A stretch of DNA of 61,483 nt, from the NCBI RefSeq assembly GCF_001679925.1, contig NZ_LYUZ01000086.1:1-61483 (forward strand). The letters are read 5' to 3'. Origin of the DNA: Leisingera sp. JC1. Lineage in GTDB: Bacteria; Pseudomonadota; Alphaproteobacteria; Rhodobacterales; Rhodobacteraceae. The first letter of the stretch is position 1. Each line of letters starts with the position of its first letter. This document shows positions 17,674 through 26,017 of this stretch, piece by piece. The translations under genes were made by a program, and so were the position numbers. Below the pieces are notes generated by a model, which was not told the origin of the DNA, ran no database searches, and worked only from the letters and a program-made list of their open reading frames with translations.

Positions 17674-18450
17674 TTACAGGTGATCCACCGCTTCCGCCTG
17701 GCGCAGCTCTGCCGCGCACAGTTGCAGCCCGCGCAGCAGCCGCTCGGCATCCGCTTCCGGCTGCTGGCCCCGCGGCGCAGAGCAGCCGGCCACGATAGGT
17801 GTCCGGCCGGGGCGCGACACAGGCACCGCATAGCCGGTGATCCCGGACTCGAATTCGCTGTCCGTCAGGCAATACCCTTGCTCCCGGGCCTGTACGACGC
17901 GCTCCAGAATGACCGCGGTATCGGTCAGCGAGGTCTCTGTGTGGCGCGGGAGGTCCGTTTCCGCCAGCACCCCGGCGGACTGACCCTCCGGCAGCCCGGC
18001 CAGCAGCATCCGCCCCAGGCTGGTATGCGCCAGCGGAATATGCGAACCGGCAGTGAAGCCATAGGTGATGTGGCCGTGCTCGACGGTGGATTGCGCCAGC
18101 AGCAGCACCCGGCCCTGATCCAGCATCGCCAGTGTCACCTCGGTTTCCATCTGCCGGGCGTGGCGGTTCAGCACCGGCTGCACCCGGCGGCCGAACTGGT
18201 TGGCCTGCAGGAACCCGCCCGCCAGCGCCAGCACCCGCGGGGTCAGCGACAGCATCCGCCCGTCCTGACGCAGATAGCCCGCCTGCACCAGCGTCAGCGC
18301 GCCCCTGCGGGCGGTGGCCCGGTCCTGGCCGCTGCGCCGGGCGATCTCGGCCAGTGTCATGCTGGGGGTCTCCGCGTCAAACACCGCCAGAACCGCCAGC
18401 CCCTTGGCAAAGCTCGACGAAATATTCCTGTCCTGATCTGCCGCTGTCAT
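17674..18450 (-). CDS. IclR-family transcriptional regulator
   Basis: The 258-residue protein has the two IclR domains. An N-terminal winged helix (about residues 12–75, with MTLAEIARRSGQDRATARR as helix-turn-helix) is followed by a C-terminal effector-binding GAF-like domain with the typical GSHIPLAHTSLGRMLLAGL and GYAVPV segments. The ATG at 18450 is chosen over an adjacent TTG. It is divergent from the glutamine-synthetase-family gene, and a perfect IclR-type palindrome lies between them. It therefore probably controls itself and the GS–gcvH genes in response to a small organic acid or amine; the ligand is not predictable. Confidence 0.92.
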   Translation of the reverse strand: MTAADQDRNISSSFAKGLAVLAVFDAETPSMTLAEIARRSGQDRATARRGALTLVQAGYLRQDGRMLSLTPRVLALAGGFLQANQFGRRVQPVLNRHARQMETEVTLAMLDQGRVLLLAQSTVEHGHITYGFTAGSHIPLAHTSLGRMLLAGLPEGQSAGVLAETDLPRHTETSLTDTAVILERVVQAREQGYCLTDSEFESGITGYAVPVSRPGRTPIVAGCSAPRGQQPEADAERLLRGLQLCAAELRQAEAVDHL

Positions 18451-18521
18451 CAACTGGCCGTCCCGTTCTGTTCCTTTAGTGCCGCTGCCCGGCTGGACAT
18501 TGTGCGGATGCTGGCATCAAT

Positions 18522-18536
18522 GTTCGCTTTGCGAAC
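18522..18536. promoter_or_regulatory. IclR-type operator palindrome GTTCGC-TTT-GCGAAC
   Basis: A perfect 6+3+6 palindrome lies in the 213-base divergent region, 72 bases from the iclR start and about 128 bases from the GS start. Its form (GTTCGC arms around three bases) agrees with operators known for IclR-family proteins. I therefore assign it to the adjacent regulator by inference. Confidence 0.7.
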
Positions 18537-18663
18537 GCTGTCAAGGCGCAAAGGCACCGCAATATCCAGATTGCGCAACGGGTTGCGGGAATATCCGCCG
18601 CCGACTGGACGTGCGGGCATTTCCGGTGCAATTTCAAATAGCTCTACACCCGAGAGGCCGCCC

Positions 18664-20112
18664 ATGGCACACGATTTCACATCCGGCAAACTGGCCCGCC
18701 TGGGGCTTCTGACCCCCGAGGACTGCCGCAAGGCGGCGGAGATCACCTCCCGCGCGCAGTTCGACGGGATCGAGACGGTGCGGGTACTGTTCCCCGACCA
18801 GCACGGGCTGTTGCGCGGCAAGACGGTGATGTCAGAGGCCTTTGCCGGTATCTTCGACCGTGGCCTCAACGTGCCCGCAACCCTGCTGCTCAAGGACACC
18901 TCCCACCGCACCGCCTTTCCGGTGTGGGAGGAGGGCGCGGATCTGGCCGGGCCGATGCAGGGGGCGGGCGACGTGCTGCTGGTGCCGCGCCCGGACACCT
19001 GGCGCGCGCTGCCCTGGTCCGGCCATTCCGCCTGGATCTTCTGCACGCCGGTTTACCCGGACGGCCGGCCTATCCCCTTTGCCCCCTGCGCCGTGCTGCA
19101 GCGGCAGGTGGAGATGCTGGCGGGGCAGGGCATGGCCACCACCTTCGGGCTGGAGGTGGAGTTCCACCTGTTTGAACTTGCCGATAAATCCGCTGCCCAC
19201 GCCCAGGCCAGCCGCCCCGGTGCCCCGGTGCAGACCCGCAACCTGACGCAGGGCTACCAGTACCTGACCGAAACCCGCTATGGCGAGGTTGAGGGCATCC
19301 TCGACCTGCTGCGCCGCAACGCCCAGAAACTGGGTCTGCCTGTGCTCTCGGTGGAGATCGAAATGGGCCCCAGCCAGGTTGAGTTCACCTTCGCCCCCGA
19401 AAGCGCGATGGCGCAGGCCGACGCGATGGTGATGTTCCGCACCATGGTCAAGGAGGTCTGCGCCCGGAACGGGTTGCACGCCAGCTTCATGGCCAAGCCG
19501 CGGCTGGACAACGCCATGGCCAACGGCTGGCACGTTCACCAGTCGCTGCAGGACCTCGCCACGGGCCGCAACCTGTTCATGCCGGAAACCGCCGGAATGC
19601 TCAGCCCGCCCGCCAGCGCCTGGATGGCGGGCCTCTTGAAATACGCCGCCGAAACCTCGCTGCTGATCGCCCCCACGGTGAACAGCTACAAACGCTACCT
19701 GCCGTTCCAGCTGGCCCCCAGCCGCATCGGCTGGGGCGAGGACAACCGCGGCGCCATGCTGCGCGTGCTGATGCAGCCCCACGACCCCGCCAGCCGGATC
19801 GAGAACCGCGCGCCGGACAGCTCCGCCAACCCCTATTACGCGCTTGCCGCCCAGATCATCGCGGGCGCCGCCGGCATCCGGGAGGGGCTGGAGGCCCCGA
19901 AACCCACCCTGTCGCCCTACAGCGAAGACGCCGACCGCCTGCCGCGCTCGCTGGGCCAGGCGCTGGAAGGTTTCGCAAACTCTTCCCTCTGCCGCGAAGC
20001 GCTGGGCGCGGACACCGCGGACTACCTGCTGCAGCTCAAGACGTTTGAGTGGGAACGCTATCTGGATACCGTCAGCGAATGGGAGCAGGCGGAGTATTTC
20101 AACCTCTTCTGA
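18664..20112 (+). CDS. Glutamine synthetase family protein (possible gamma-glutamylamine ligase)
   Basis: The 482-residue enzyme has the glutamine synthetase fold: an N-terminal beta-grasp domain (LFPDQHGLLRGKTV) and a catalytic domain with GLEVEFHLFE, VEIEMGPSQVEFTF, NGWHVHQS, the ATP/glutamate segment NSYKRYLPFQLAPSRIGWG and IENRAPDSSANPYY. The sequence departs from nitrogen-assimilating GlnA, so it more probably ligates glutamate to an amine or acts on another carboxylate. The ATG at 18664 follows a GAGAGG site. It is divergent from the IclR regulator and upstream of a stand-alone gcvH, suggesting a glycine- or methylamine-related pathway (inference). Confidence 0.88.
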   Translation: MAHDFTSGKLARLGLLTPEDCRKAAEITSRAQFDGIETVRVLFPDQHGLLRGKTVMSEAFAGIFDRGLNVPATLLLKDTSHRTAFPVWEEGADLAGPMQGAGDVLLVPRPDTWRALPWSGHSAWIFCTPVYPDGRPIPFAPCAVLQRQVEMLAGQGMATTFGLEVEFHLFELADKSAAHAQASRPGAPVQTRNLTQGYQYLTETRYGEVEGILDLLRRNAQKLGLPVLSVEIEMGPSQVEFTFAPESAMAQADAMVMFRTMVKEVCARNGLHASFMAKPRLDNAMANGWHVHQSLQDLATGRNLFMPETAGMLSPPASAWMAGLLKYAAETSLLIAPTVNSYKRYLPFQLAPSRIGWGEDNRGAMLRVLMQPHDPASRIENRAPDSSANPYYALAAQIIAGAAGIREGLEAPKPTLSPYSEDADRLPRSLGQALEGFANSSLCREALGADTADYLLQLKTFEWERYLDTVSEWEQAEYFNLF

Positions 20113-20286
20113 GCCCCGGCAGGAAGCAAAATCTCTCCCTCCAGATGAATTGCCGTCTTGATCGCCGGCCCCGCCCGTTGATACCGTATACCCGCGTATG
20201 CGAGGGGCGGCCCCTTGCCATCCGCGGCGCCATTTCCGGCGGCCCGAGACATTAAAACCCACGCCTCTTCGAAGGAAAACACCCCC

Positions 20287-20646
20287 ATGAAATACACCGA
20301 GGAACACGAGTGGCTGCTGCCCGAGGGCGACCTGATCACTGTCGGCATCACCGCCCACGCCGCCGAGCAGCTGGGCGAAGTGGTCTATGTCGAGCTGCCC
20401 GAGCCGGGCACCGAAGTGTCCAAGGATGACGAGATCGTGGTGATTGAATCGGTCAAGGCCGCCTCCGACATCCTCGCCCCGCTCGACGGTGAGATCGTCG
20501 AGGTGAACGAAGCGCTCGCCGACGACCCCGGCAAGGTGAACGAGGACGCAGAGGGCGACGCCTGGTTCTTCAAGATCAAGCCGTCGGACCTGTCCCCGAT
20601 GGACGATTACATGGATGAGGCGGGCTACAAGGACTTCATCAGCTGA
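20287..20646 (+). CDS. gcvH: Glycine cleavage system H protein (stand-alone)
   Basis: H protein carries a lipoyl arm that shuttles the aminomethyl group of glycine between the P, T and L proteins. The 119-residue product has the full family length, the N-terminal YTEEHEWL motif and the lipoylation site Lys57 in VIESVKAASD. No gcvT or gcvP lies next to it, unusual for gcvH; instead the gene follows the glutamine-synthetase-family gene by 174 bases. It either serves a glycine-cleavage system encoded elsewhere or is a dedicated lipoyl carrier for the GS/IclR locus. A strong terminator follows directly. Confidence 0.93.
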   Translation: MKYTEEHEWLLPEGDLITVGITAHAAEQLGEVVYVELPEPGTEVSKDDEIVVIESVKAASDILAPLDGEIVEVNEALADDPGKVNEDAEGDAWFFKIKPSDLSPMDDYMDEAGYKDFIS

Positions 20647-20653
20647 TCCGGCT

Positions 20654-20682
20654 GCGGCCCCGCTCGGGGCCGCCACACTTTT
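20654..20682 (+). terminator. Intrinsic terminator after gcvH
   Basis: GCGGCCCC and GGGGCCGC form an 8-bp stem around a 4-base loop, followed by CACACTTTT, eight bases after the gcvH stop. Confidence 0.75.
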
Positions 20683-20706
20683 CCACAGCAGCGCAGGGCC
20701 TGTGCC

Positions 20707-20762
20707 GTCGGCCGGTTCGAGCCGGCAGGGGCAGCGGCGCTGATGCTGCAGAACCGGCCGAC
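20707..20762. repeat. 12-bp inverted repeat before the ankyrin–cytochrome gene
   Basis: GTCGGCCGGTTC and its exact complement are separated by 32 bases, ending 80 bases before the ATG at 20843. It may be an operator or a 5' RNA structure. The embedded GGTTCGAGCC resembles a tRNA T-arm, but no tRNA fits. Confidence 0.5.
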
Positions 20763-20842
20763 TGCCAGTCACAGCGTATTTTGGCGCGATGCGCCTGCCA
20801 TGTTACATTGCGTCCGTCAGACTTTCTGAAGGAGGACGCAAG

Positions 20843-21739
20843 ATGCCGCTGCGTTTCTTCCGGCCAGCCCGCCTGCTTCTGCTGCTTGTTCTTTTTCCCG
20901 GCGCGGCTGGGGCTCAAAACTTGGTTCCCTTGGCGTCCTCGGGCGATATGCCTGCCTTGAAGGCGGCCTTGCCGGAGGGCTCAAGACCTGACCCGGATAC
21001 GCTGGCCAAGCCGCTCTACTTCGCGGCCCAGCGCGGGCAGGAGGAAGCTGTGCGCTACCTGCTGTCCGCAGGAGCTTTGCCTGATTCAGCAACAGATTTC
21101 GGCACGGTGCTCGGCATTGCTGCCCGCAACAACCACACCGGCATCGTCTCAGTCCTGCTGGAGGCTGGTGCCGACCCGAACCTGCCGGGCGGTGAAGACT
21201 TGATGATGCCGCTGCATCAGGCAGCGGAGCGCGGCGCCATGGAGGCCGCCCGCCTGCTGCTCAGCAATGGTGCCGATGTGAATGCGGCGGCAGTCCGCTA
21301 CGGCTGGCCCGCGATCCACTTTGCCGAGCTGAAGGGCCGGACGGAAATGGCCGCATTTCTGCGGGAAATGGGGGCCGTCCCGGCGCCGGTCGAACCCCTG
21401 CAGACAGAGGAGCTGGAAGCCGCCGACCCCGAGGAAGGGCGCGTTCTGGCGTTTGAGTGCGCCGGCTGCCACGGCATGGCACCCGGCGAGACGGGTACCG
21501 GCCAGCATCCCGGCCCCAGCCTTGCCGGTATCGTGGGCCGGGCCAAGGCGTCGGTCGAAGGGTTTCCATATTCCAGGGCAATGCTGGCGCAAACAGGCGA
21601 CTGGACCGCCGAGGAGCTGAACCTGTTTCTCGCCGACCCGTTCAATACCGTTCCCGGAACGGAAATGAGCCGCGGCGGCCAGCCTGACCGTGCCGCGCGG
21701 ACCGCCATTATCGCCTATCTCTCAAGTCTTCCGCTCTAG
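20843..21739 (+). CDS. Secreted ankyrin-repeat and cytochrome c fusion protein
   Basis: The 298-residue protein has a signal peptide (residues 1–24, cut after AGA). Next come about four ankyrin repeats (residues 30–180, for example LYFAAQRGQEEAVRYLL and PLHQAAERGAMEAARLLL). A class I cytochrome c domain follows (about 195–298), with haem-binding CAGCH at 206–210 and Met275 in GTEM as probable axial ligand. It should be a periplasmic electron carrier whose ankyrin part docks a partner protein. GGAGG precedes the ATG. No oxidase or dehydrogenase is adjacent, so its redox partner is unknown. Confidence 0.88.
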   Translation: MPLRFFRPARLLLLLVLFPGAAGAQNLVPLASSGDMPALKAALPEGSRPDPDTLAKPLYFAAQRGQEEAVRYLLSAGALPDSATDFGTVLGIAARNNHTGIVSVLLEAGADPNLPGGEDLMMPLHQAAERGAMEAARLLLSNGADVNAAAVRYGWPAIHFAELKGRTEMAAFLREMGAVPAPVEPLQTEELEAADPEEGRVLAFECAGCHGMAPGETGTGQHPGPSLAGIVGRAKASVEGFPYSRAMLAQTGDWTAEELNLFLADPFNTVPGTEMSRGGQPDRAARTAIIAYLSSLPL

Positions 21740-21764
21740 CAGGTGAATTGCGCAGGGCAGGGGC

Positions 21765-22700
21765 TCAATACCCCCGTTCACGGTCCACTTCGTGCAGCAG
21801 GTCTTCACCCGCTTCCAGCCGCCGCAGGTTCTCCACCACGTCTTTCAGCGCGTCGCCCAGGTGCCAGCCGGACACATGCGGGGTGATGGTGACTTGCGGG
21901 TGCGCCCACAGCGGGTTGTCTGCGGGCAGCGGCTCTTTGCGCACCACATCCAGCACCGCGTGGCCGGGCGTGCCTTTGTCCAGTGCCGACAGCAGCGCGG
22001 GTTCATCCACCAGGTCGCCGCGGCCCGCATTTATCAGCACCGCACCTGGTTTCATTGCCGCCAGTGTTTCCGAATTCATCAGCCCGCGGGTGGCGGGGGT
22101 GGAGGGCAGGATCGAGCAGACATAGTCGCATTCGCCCAGCATCTGCGCCAGCGCTGTTTCGCCGTGGCGGCAGTCGACGCCCTCGATCTCCTTGGGTGAG
22201 CGGCTCCAGCCCAGCACCCGGAATCGCAGGTCGCGCATCAGCCGCGCCGTCATGCTGCCGATGTGGCCCAGCCCCAGTATGCCCACGGTGGTCTCCTGCG
22301 GCCGTTTCGGCGCCAGCGGTTCCCAGGCGCTGCGGGTCTGCGAGGCTGCATGGGTCAGCAAATTGCGCTGATCGCGCAGCACATAGGCCAGGCAGAATTC
22401 TGCGATCTCATGCGCGGGCTCCAGCGGCTTCAGCCGGGCCACCCGCACATGCGGTGCCAGGCCGGGGTGCGCCACGATAGTGTCCACACCCGCACCCAGT
22501 TTCTGCACCAGCTGCAGGTTCGGCAGCTGCGCCGGAAGATCGCCCTTCAGTGCGGAAACGCCCAGCACCGTGATCTCATCCAGATTGCCGGGGGCAGAGA
22601 CCGGCCGGATATCAGCGCCGGGCGCCATCGCCCGCAGCTCCTCTGCCAGCTGTTCCTCGGTATACCAGCCGTCGTGGCCGATGCTGATTAGCATTGCCAT
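21765..22700 (-). CDS. ghrA: D-2-hydroxyacid dehydrogenase, GhrA-like glyoxylate/hydroxypyruvate reductase
   Basis: The 311-residue cytosolic enzyme reduces 2-oxo acids such as glyoxylate or hydroxypyruvate with NAD(P)H. It shows the Rossmann motif GLGHIG at about residue 145, INAGRGDLVDE carrying the active-site Arg, a Glu in VVRKEPLP, and the catalytic His in ITPHVSG. Lengths and the C-terminal VSGWHLGDA region fit the GhrA branch better than phosphoglycerate dehydrogenase. The start is the ATG at 22700; a second Met two codons on is possible. It is convergent with the ankyrin–cytochrome gene. Confidence 0.87.
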   Translation of the reverse strand: MAMLISIGHDGWYTEEQLAEELRAMAPGADIRPVSAPGNLDEITVLGVSALKGDLPAQLPNLQLVQKLGAGVDTIVAHPGLAPHVRVARLKPLEPAHEIAEFCLAYVLRDQRNLLTHAASQTRSAWEPLAPKRPQETTVGILGLGHIGSMTARLMRDLRFRVLGWSRSPKEIEGVDCRHGETALAQMLGECDYVCSILPSTPATRGLMNSETLAAMKPGAVLINAGRGDLVDEPALLSALDKGTPGHAVLDVVRKEPLPADNPLWAHPQVTITPHVSGWHLGDALKDVVENLRRLEAGEDLLHEVDRERGY

Positions 22701-22792
22701 GCGCGTTCCTCCCCGTTCCGCGTCCCTTTGCCGGGACTAAGCCACGGTTTGCACCAAAGCGAAAGACGGTTTCTGACTTCAGGAGGCAGAGG

Positions 22793-23533
22793 CTAGTCGC
22801 GTCGCCGCACCAGGATCTGGTTGCCCTCGCCGGGCTTGGTTTCAAACAGTTTCAGCGACGCAATCAGGTCGCTCAGCTTGCGCTTGCCATAGCTGCGGGT
22901 GTCGAAATCCGGAAACGCTGCCGATATGTACTGGCCGATTTGCCCAAGGGTGAACCATTCGTCCTCCTGACCGATCGCATCCATTGCCCGCACCACCAGC
23001 TTGGCCGGGTCCGGCAGTTCAGCGGGCGCGTTGCCGTTGCCGGAGCCGTCGTCCTTCTTGGGCTTCGGCTTGGCCTTGGATGAATCCTCCAGCAGGTTCT
23101 CCACATAGATGAACCGTTTGCAGGCCCGCACAAAGGCGGCCGGCGTCTTGCGCATCCCCATGCCGAACACATCCACCCCCTGTTCGCGGATGCGGCTGGC
23201 CAGCCGGGTGAAATCGCTGTCCGAGGAGATCAGCACAAAGCCGTCGAAACGGCCCGAATGCAGGATGTCCATCGCGTCGATCACCAGCGCGATGTCAGAG
23301 GCGTTCTTGCCGGTGGTATTGGCAAACTGCTGGTGCGGCACAATCGCCAGCGACGCCAGCTTCTCCTTGTTCCAGCCCTGCGGCCCGCCGCCGGCAAAGT
23401 CGCCATAGATGCGCCGGATGCTGGCCTCCCCGAAAGAGGCGATCTCCTCGAACATCGCCTCGGCGTGTTTGGCGGAGATATTGTCGGCGTCGATCAGGAC
23501 GGCCAGAAGGGGCGGTTTTGACGGGCTTGCCAT
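22793..23533 (-). CDS. NYN-domain protein with C-terminal OST-HTH/LOTUS domain
   Basis: The 246-residue protein combines an N-terminal NYN (PIN-like) nuclease-type domain with a C-terminal LOTUS/OST-HTH fold. The NYN domain shows acidic residues in LIDADNIS near residue 16, a Thr-Gly-Lys-Asn-Ala-Ser-Asp stretch near 73–80, and VLISSDSDF near 100. The C-terminal fold (about 180–246) has WFTLGQIGQYI and YGKRKLSDLI. A charged linker (DSSKAKPKPKKDD) joins them. The family is thought to process or degrade RNA, with LOTUS binding RNA or partners. The ATG at 23533 is the first in frame. Three 11-bp repeats lie about 140–165 bases upstream. Confidence 0.85.
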   Translation of the reverse strand: MASPSKPPLLAVLIDADNISAKHAEAMFEEIASFGEASIRRIYGDFAGGGPQGWNKEKLASLAIVPHQQFANTTGKNASDIALVIDAMDILHSGRFDGFVLISSDSDFTRLASRIREQGVDVFGMGMRKTPAAFVRACKRFIYVENLLEDSSKAKPKPKKDDGSGNGNAPAELPDPAKLVVRAMDAIGQEDEWFTLGQIGQYISAAFPDFDTRSYGKRKLSDLIASLKLFETKPGEGNQILVRRRD

Positions 23534-23668
23534 TGCGGGATCTTTGCCTCTTGATTGCTGGCGGGGCGGCGCGGGGTGCCACCGCAGGAATACGTCTGGT
23601 TCGCTGGTTTCTGCGTGAGTTTGAACGGCTGTTGTGGCGATAGAATGGCGCGGGCGTGGCAGCGGCCC

Positions 23669-23701
23669 GGTGTACAGGCGGTGCACAGGGGGTGTACAGA
23701 T
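23669..23701. repeat. Three 11-bp iteron-like repeats (GGTGYACAG)
   Basis: GGTGTACAG, GGTGCACAG and GGTGTACAG start at 23669, 23680 and 23691, exactly one helical turn apart. Each carries a TGTACA or TGCACA palindrome. They lie between truA and the NYN–LOTUS gene, upstream of the latter, and look like a tandem protein-binding array. Confidence 0.6.
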
Positions 23702-23721
23702 GTCACCCCCCGTTTCCGGGG

Positions 23722-24489
23722 TCAGGCAAAGGGATCGTAGGGATACCCCACCCGCGCCAGATACAGGCCATGCCCCGGGCAGACCGGCCCGCAGGCCGCC
23801 CGGTCGCAGGCCTCTAGGGCAGCTTTCACGTCCGCTGGCTCCCAGGCGCCGGCGCCGACCCGCTCCAGCGTGCCGACAAAGCTCCTGACTTGGTTGTGCA
23901 GGAAGCTGCGGGCACGGACGTGGAAATGGATCTCAGGCCCGGAGAACCCTTGCACCCGCTCCACCCGCAGCTCATCCAGCGTCTTGACCGGGCTGGCCGC
24001 CTGGCAGATCGAGGAGCGGAAGGTGGTGAAATCATGGTTGCCGATCAGATAGTTGGCGGCTTCCTGCATGGCCTCCGCATCGAGATCGTGATTGATCTGC
24101 CAGACCTGGCCTGCGTCATGGGTCGCAGGCGCACGGCGGATCAGGATGCGGAACAGATACTGCCGCTCCACCGCGGAGAACCGCGCGTGCCAGTCACCCT
24201 CCACCCGGGCACAGTCCACAATAGCCACGGGATCGGGCTTCAGGTGATAATTCAGCGCCTCCGACAGGCGGAACGGATCCCAGTCCTTGGCCATATCGCA
24301 ATGCGCCACTTGTCCCAGCGCATGCACACCGGTGTCGGTGCGCCCGGCAGCGGCGATGGTGTGCTCCCCCGGCTCCAGCCGCGCCAGCGCAGCCTCGATT
24401 GCACCCTGCACGGACGGCAGGTCCTTCTGCCTTTGCCAGCCGGCAAAAGGCTTCCCGTGGTATTCGACTTTCAAAGCAAAACGCGGCAT
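23722..24489 (-). CDS. truA: tRNA pseudouridine(38-40) synthase TruA
   Basis: TruA converts uridines 38–40 of tRNA anticodon arms to pseudouridine. The 255-residue product has the family length and the catalytic Asp in [12 protein letters not shown] near residue 52. It also has the conserved [14 protein letters not shown] and [14 protein letters not shown] segments. The start is the ATG at 24489. It is divergent from ycjX, with 115 bases between them. Confidence 0.95.
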   Translation of the reverse strand: MPRFALKVEYHGKPFAGWQRQKDLPSVQGAIEAALARLEPGEHTIAAAGRTDTGVHALGQVAHCDMAKDWDPFRLSEALNYHLKPDPVAIVDCARVEGDWHARFSAVERQYLFRILIRRAPATHDAGQVWQINHDLDAEAMQEAANYLIGNHDFTTFRSSICQAASPVKTLDELRVERVQGFSGPEIHFHVRARSFLHNQVRSFVGTLERVGAGAWEPADVKAALEACDRAACGPVCPGHGLYLARVGYPYDPFA

Positions 24490-24604
24490 GGCCGGGCAAC
24501 TAGCAACAGGGCCGGGCCGGGGCAAGCCCCGCGTGTGGTCTGGTATCCCGGCGGGATGCTGCCTATCTTGTCAGCAGCAAGAACAGAGCAGGATCAGGGC
24601 CTTG

Positions 24605-26017
24605 GTGATAACCTCCCTTGCAGACGGGGTGATGAGCGGGGTGGAGAGCGTCACAAGCGGCCTCTCCGCAGCGCTGTTCGACCGGCCGGTCCGGCTGGGT
24701 GTCACCGGGCTGGCGCGCTCCGGCAAGACGGTGTTCATCACTTCGCTGGTCGCCAACCTGATGGACCGGGGCCGGATGCTGCAGCTTGGCGCCGCGCGCG
24801 AGGGGCGGATCGAGGCCGCCTTCCTGCAACCCCAGCCCGACGACACCGTGCCGCGGTTCGATTATGAAAATCACCTCGCGGCGCTGACCGGGCCGTCCCC
24901 CCATTGGCCGGACAGCACGCGGGCGGTATCCGAACTGCGTCTCAGCCTGAAGGTGCGGCCCGCGGGCCTGCTTGCGGGCTTGCAGGGGCCGCGCACGATG
25001 CATCTGGACATTGTCGACTACCCCGGCGAGTGGCTGCTGGATCTGGCGCTTTTGGATAAAACCTACGCCGAGTGGTCCACCGATATTCTCGCCCGCATTG
25101 CCAGCCGTCCGCAGGCGGACCGCTTTCTGTCAGAACAGTCCAAGGCCGACCCTGCAAGCGCCCATGACGAGCCGCAGGCCCAGGCGCTCGCCGCCGCCTT
25201 CACGCAGTACCTGACAACCGCCCGCGCCGCCGGTTTCTATGACTGCACCCCGGGCCGCTTCCTGCTGCCTGGCGATCTGGAAGGTTCGCCGGTGCTGACC
25301 TTCGCACCCCTGCCGCAGGACGGCAGCCCGCCGCGCGGCAGCCTGTGGCGGGAGATGGAGCGGCGCTACGAGGCTTATAAGTCCAAGGTCGTGAGACCCT
25401 TCTTCCGCGATCACTTCGCCCGTATCGACCGGCAGGTGGTGCTGGTGGATGCGCTCTCGGCGATCCATTCCGGCCCGCAGGCGGTGGAGGATCTGCGCCA
25501 TGCAATGACGGATATCCTCAGCGCCTTCAAACCGGGCCGCAACCATTTCCTGACCCGGCTTCTGGGCGGCAATCGGGTGGAGAAGATTCTGTTCGCCGCG
25601 ACCAAGGCCGACCACCTGCACCACGCCCAGCACCCGCAGATGACCGCAATCATTGAGGCGCTGACGCGCGAGGCGCAGGACCGCGCCCGCTTTGCCGGCG
25701 CCGAGACCGCGGCGCTGGCGATGGCGTCGCTGCGCACCACCACCGAGGAAATGCGCCCCCACAACGGCGCCGAGCTTCCTTGCGTGCGCGGCACCCTTCT
25801 GGAGAGCGGCAAGCAGGCAGCCTTTTACCCCGGCGCTTTGCCGCAAGACCCTGCGCAGCTGCTGGCCCCGGCGCGGCAAGGGGCGGAGCGATGGCTGGAA
25901 GGCGACTATCAGGCGATGGCCTTTGCCCCTGCGCCGCTCACCCTGAAACACGGCAGCGGCCCGCCGCATATCCGCCTGGACCGTGCCGCAGATTTCCTGA
26001 TCGGAGATGCCCTGTGA
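24605..26017 (+). CDS. ycjX: YcjX-family predicted P-loop ATPase/GTPase
   Basis: The 470-residue protein matches the YcjX family of stress-associated P-loop proteins whose role is unsettled. The Walker A motif is GLARSGKT (residues 37–44). Then follow DYENHL, the conserved LDIVDYPGEWLLDL segment, RPFFRDHFARIDRQVVLVD and ATKADHLH, which may act as the NKxD-like specificity loop. The start is taken as GTG at 24605; an ATG nine codons later also gives a full domain. Its stop overlaps the GNAT gene, and the partner ycjF-like gene follows, as in enterobacterial ycjXF. Confidence 0.88.
   Translation: MITSLADGVMSGVESVTSGLSAALFDRPVRLGVTGLARSGKTVFITSLVANLMDRGRMLQLGAAREGRIEAAFLQPQPDDTVPRFDYENHLAALTGPSPHWPDSTRAVSELRLSLKVRPAGLLAGLQGPRTMHLDIVDYPGEWLLDLALLDKTYAEWSTDILARIASRPQADRFLSEQSKADPASAHDEPQAQALAAAFTQYLTTARAAGFYDCTPGRFLLPGDLEGSPVLTFAPLPQDGSPPRGSLWREMERRYEAYKSKVVRPFFRDHFARIDRQVVLVDALSAIHSGPQAVEDLRHAMTDILSAFKPGRNHFLTRLLGGNRVEKILFAATKADHLHHAQHPQMTAIIEALTREAQDRARFAGAETAALAMASLRTTTEEMRPHNGAELPCVRGTLLESGKQAAFYPGALPQDPAQLLAPARQGAERWLEGDYQAMAFAPAPLTLKHGSGPPHIRLDRAADFLIGDAL

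Noticed and set aside
17050-18663. In-frame upstream extension of the glutamine-synthetase-family gene to about 1020 residues
   Set aside because: The extension is Arg/His/Gln-rich, has no family similarity and runs antisense to a secreted-protein gene and iclR; the family start is at 18664.
20113-20286. Glycine riboswitch upstream of gcvH
   Set aside because: The aptamer core sequences and paired elements are not present.
20706-20730. tRNA-like T-arm GGTTCGAGCC
   Set aside because: No anticodon arm, acceptor stem or CCA end fits; the motif belongs to a simple inverted repeat.
23708-23721. Terminator of truA (CCCC/GGGG hairpin)
   Set aside because: The stem is only four base pairs and no T-run follows on the minus strand.
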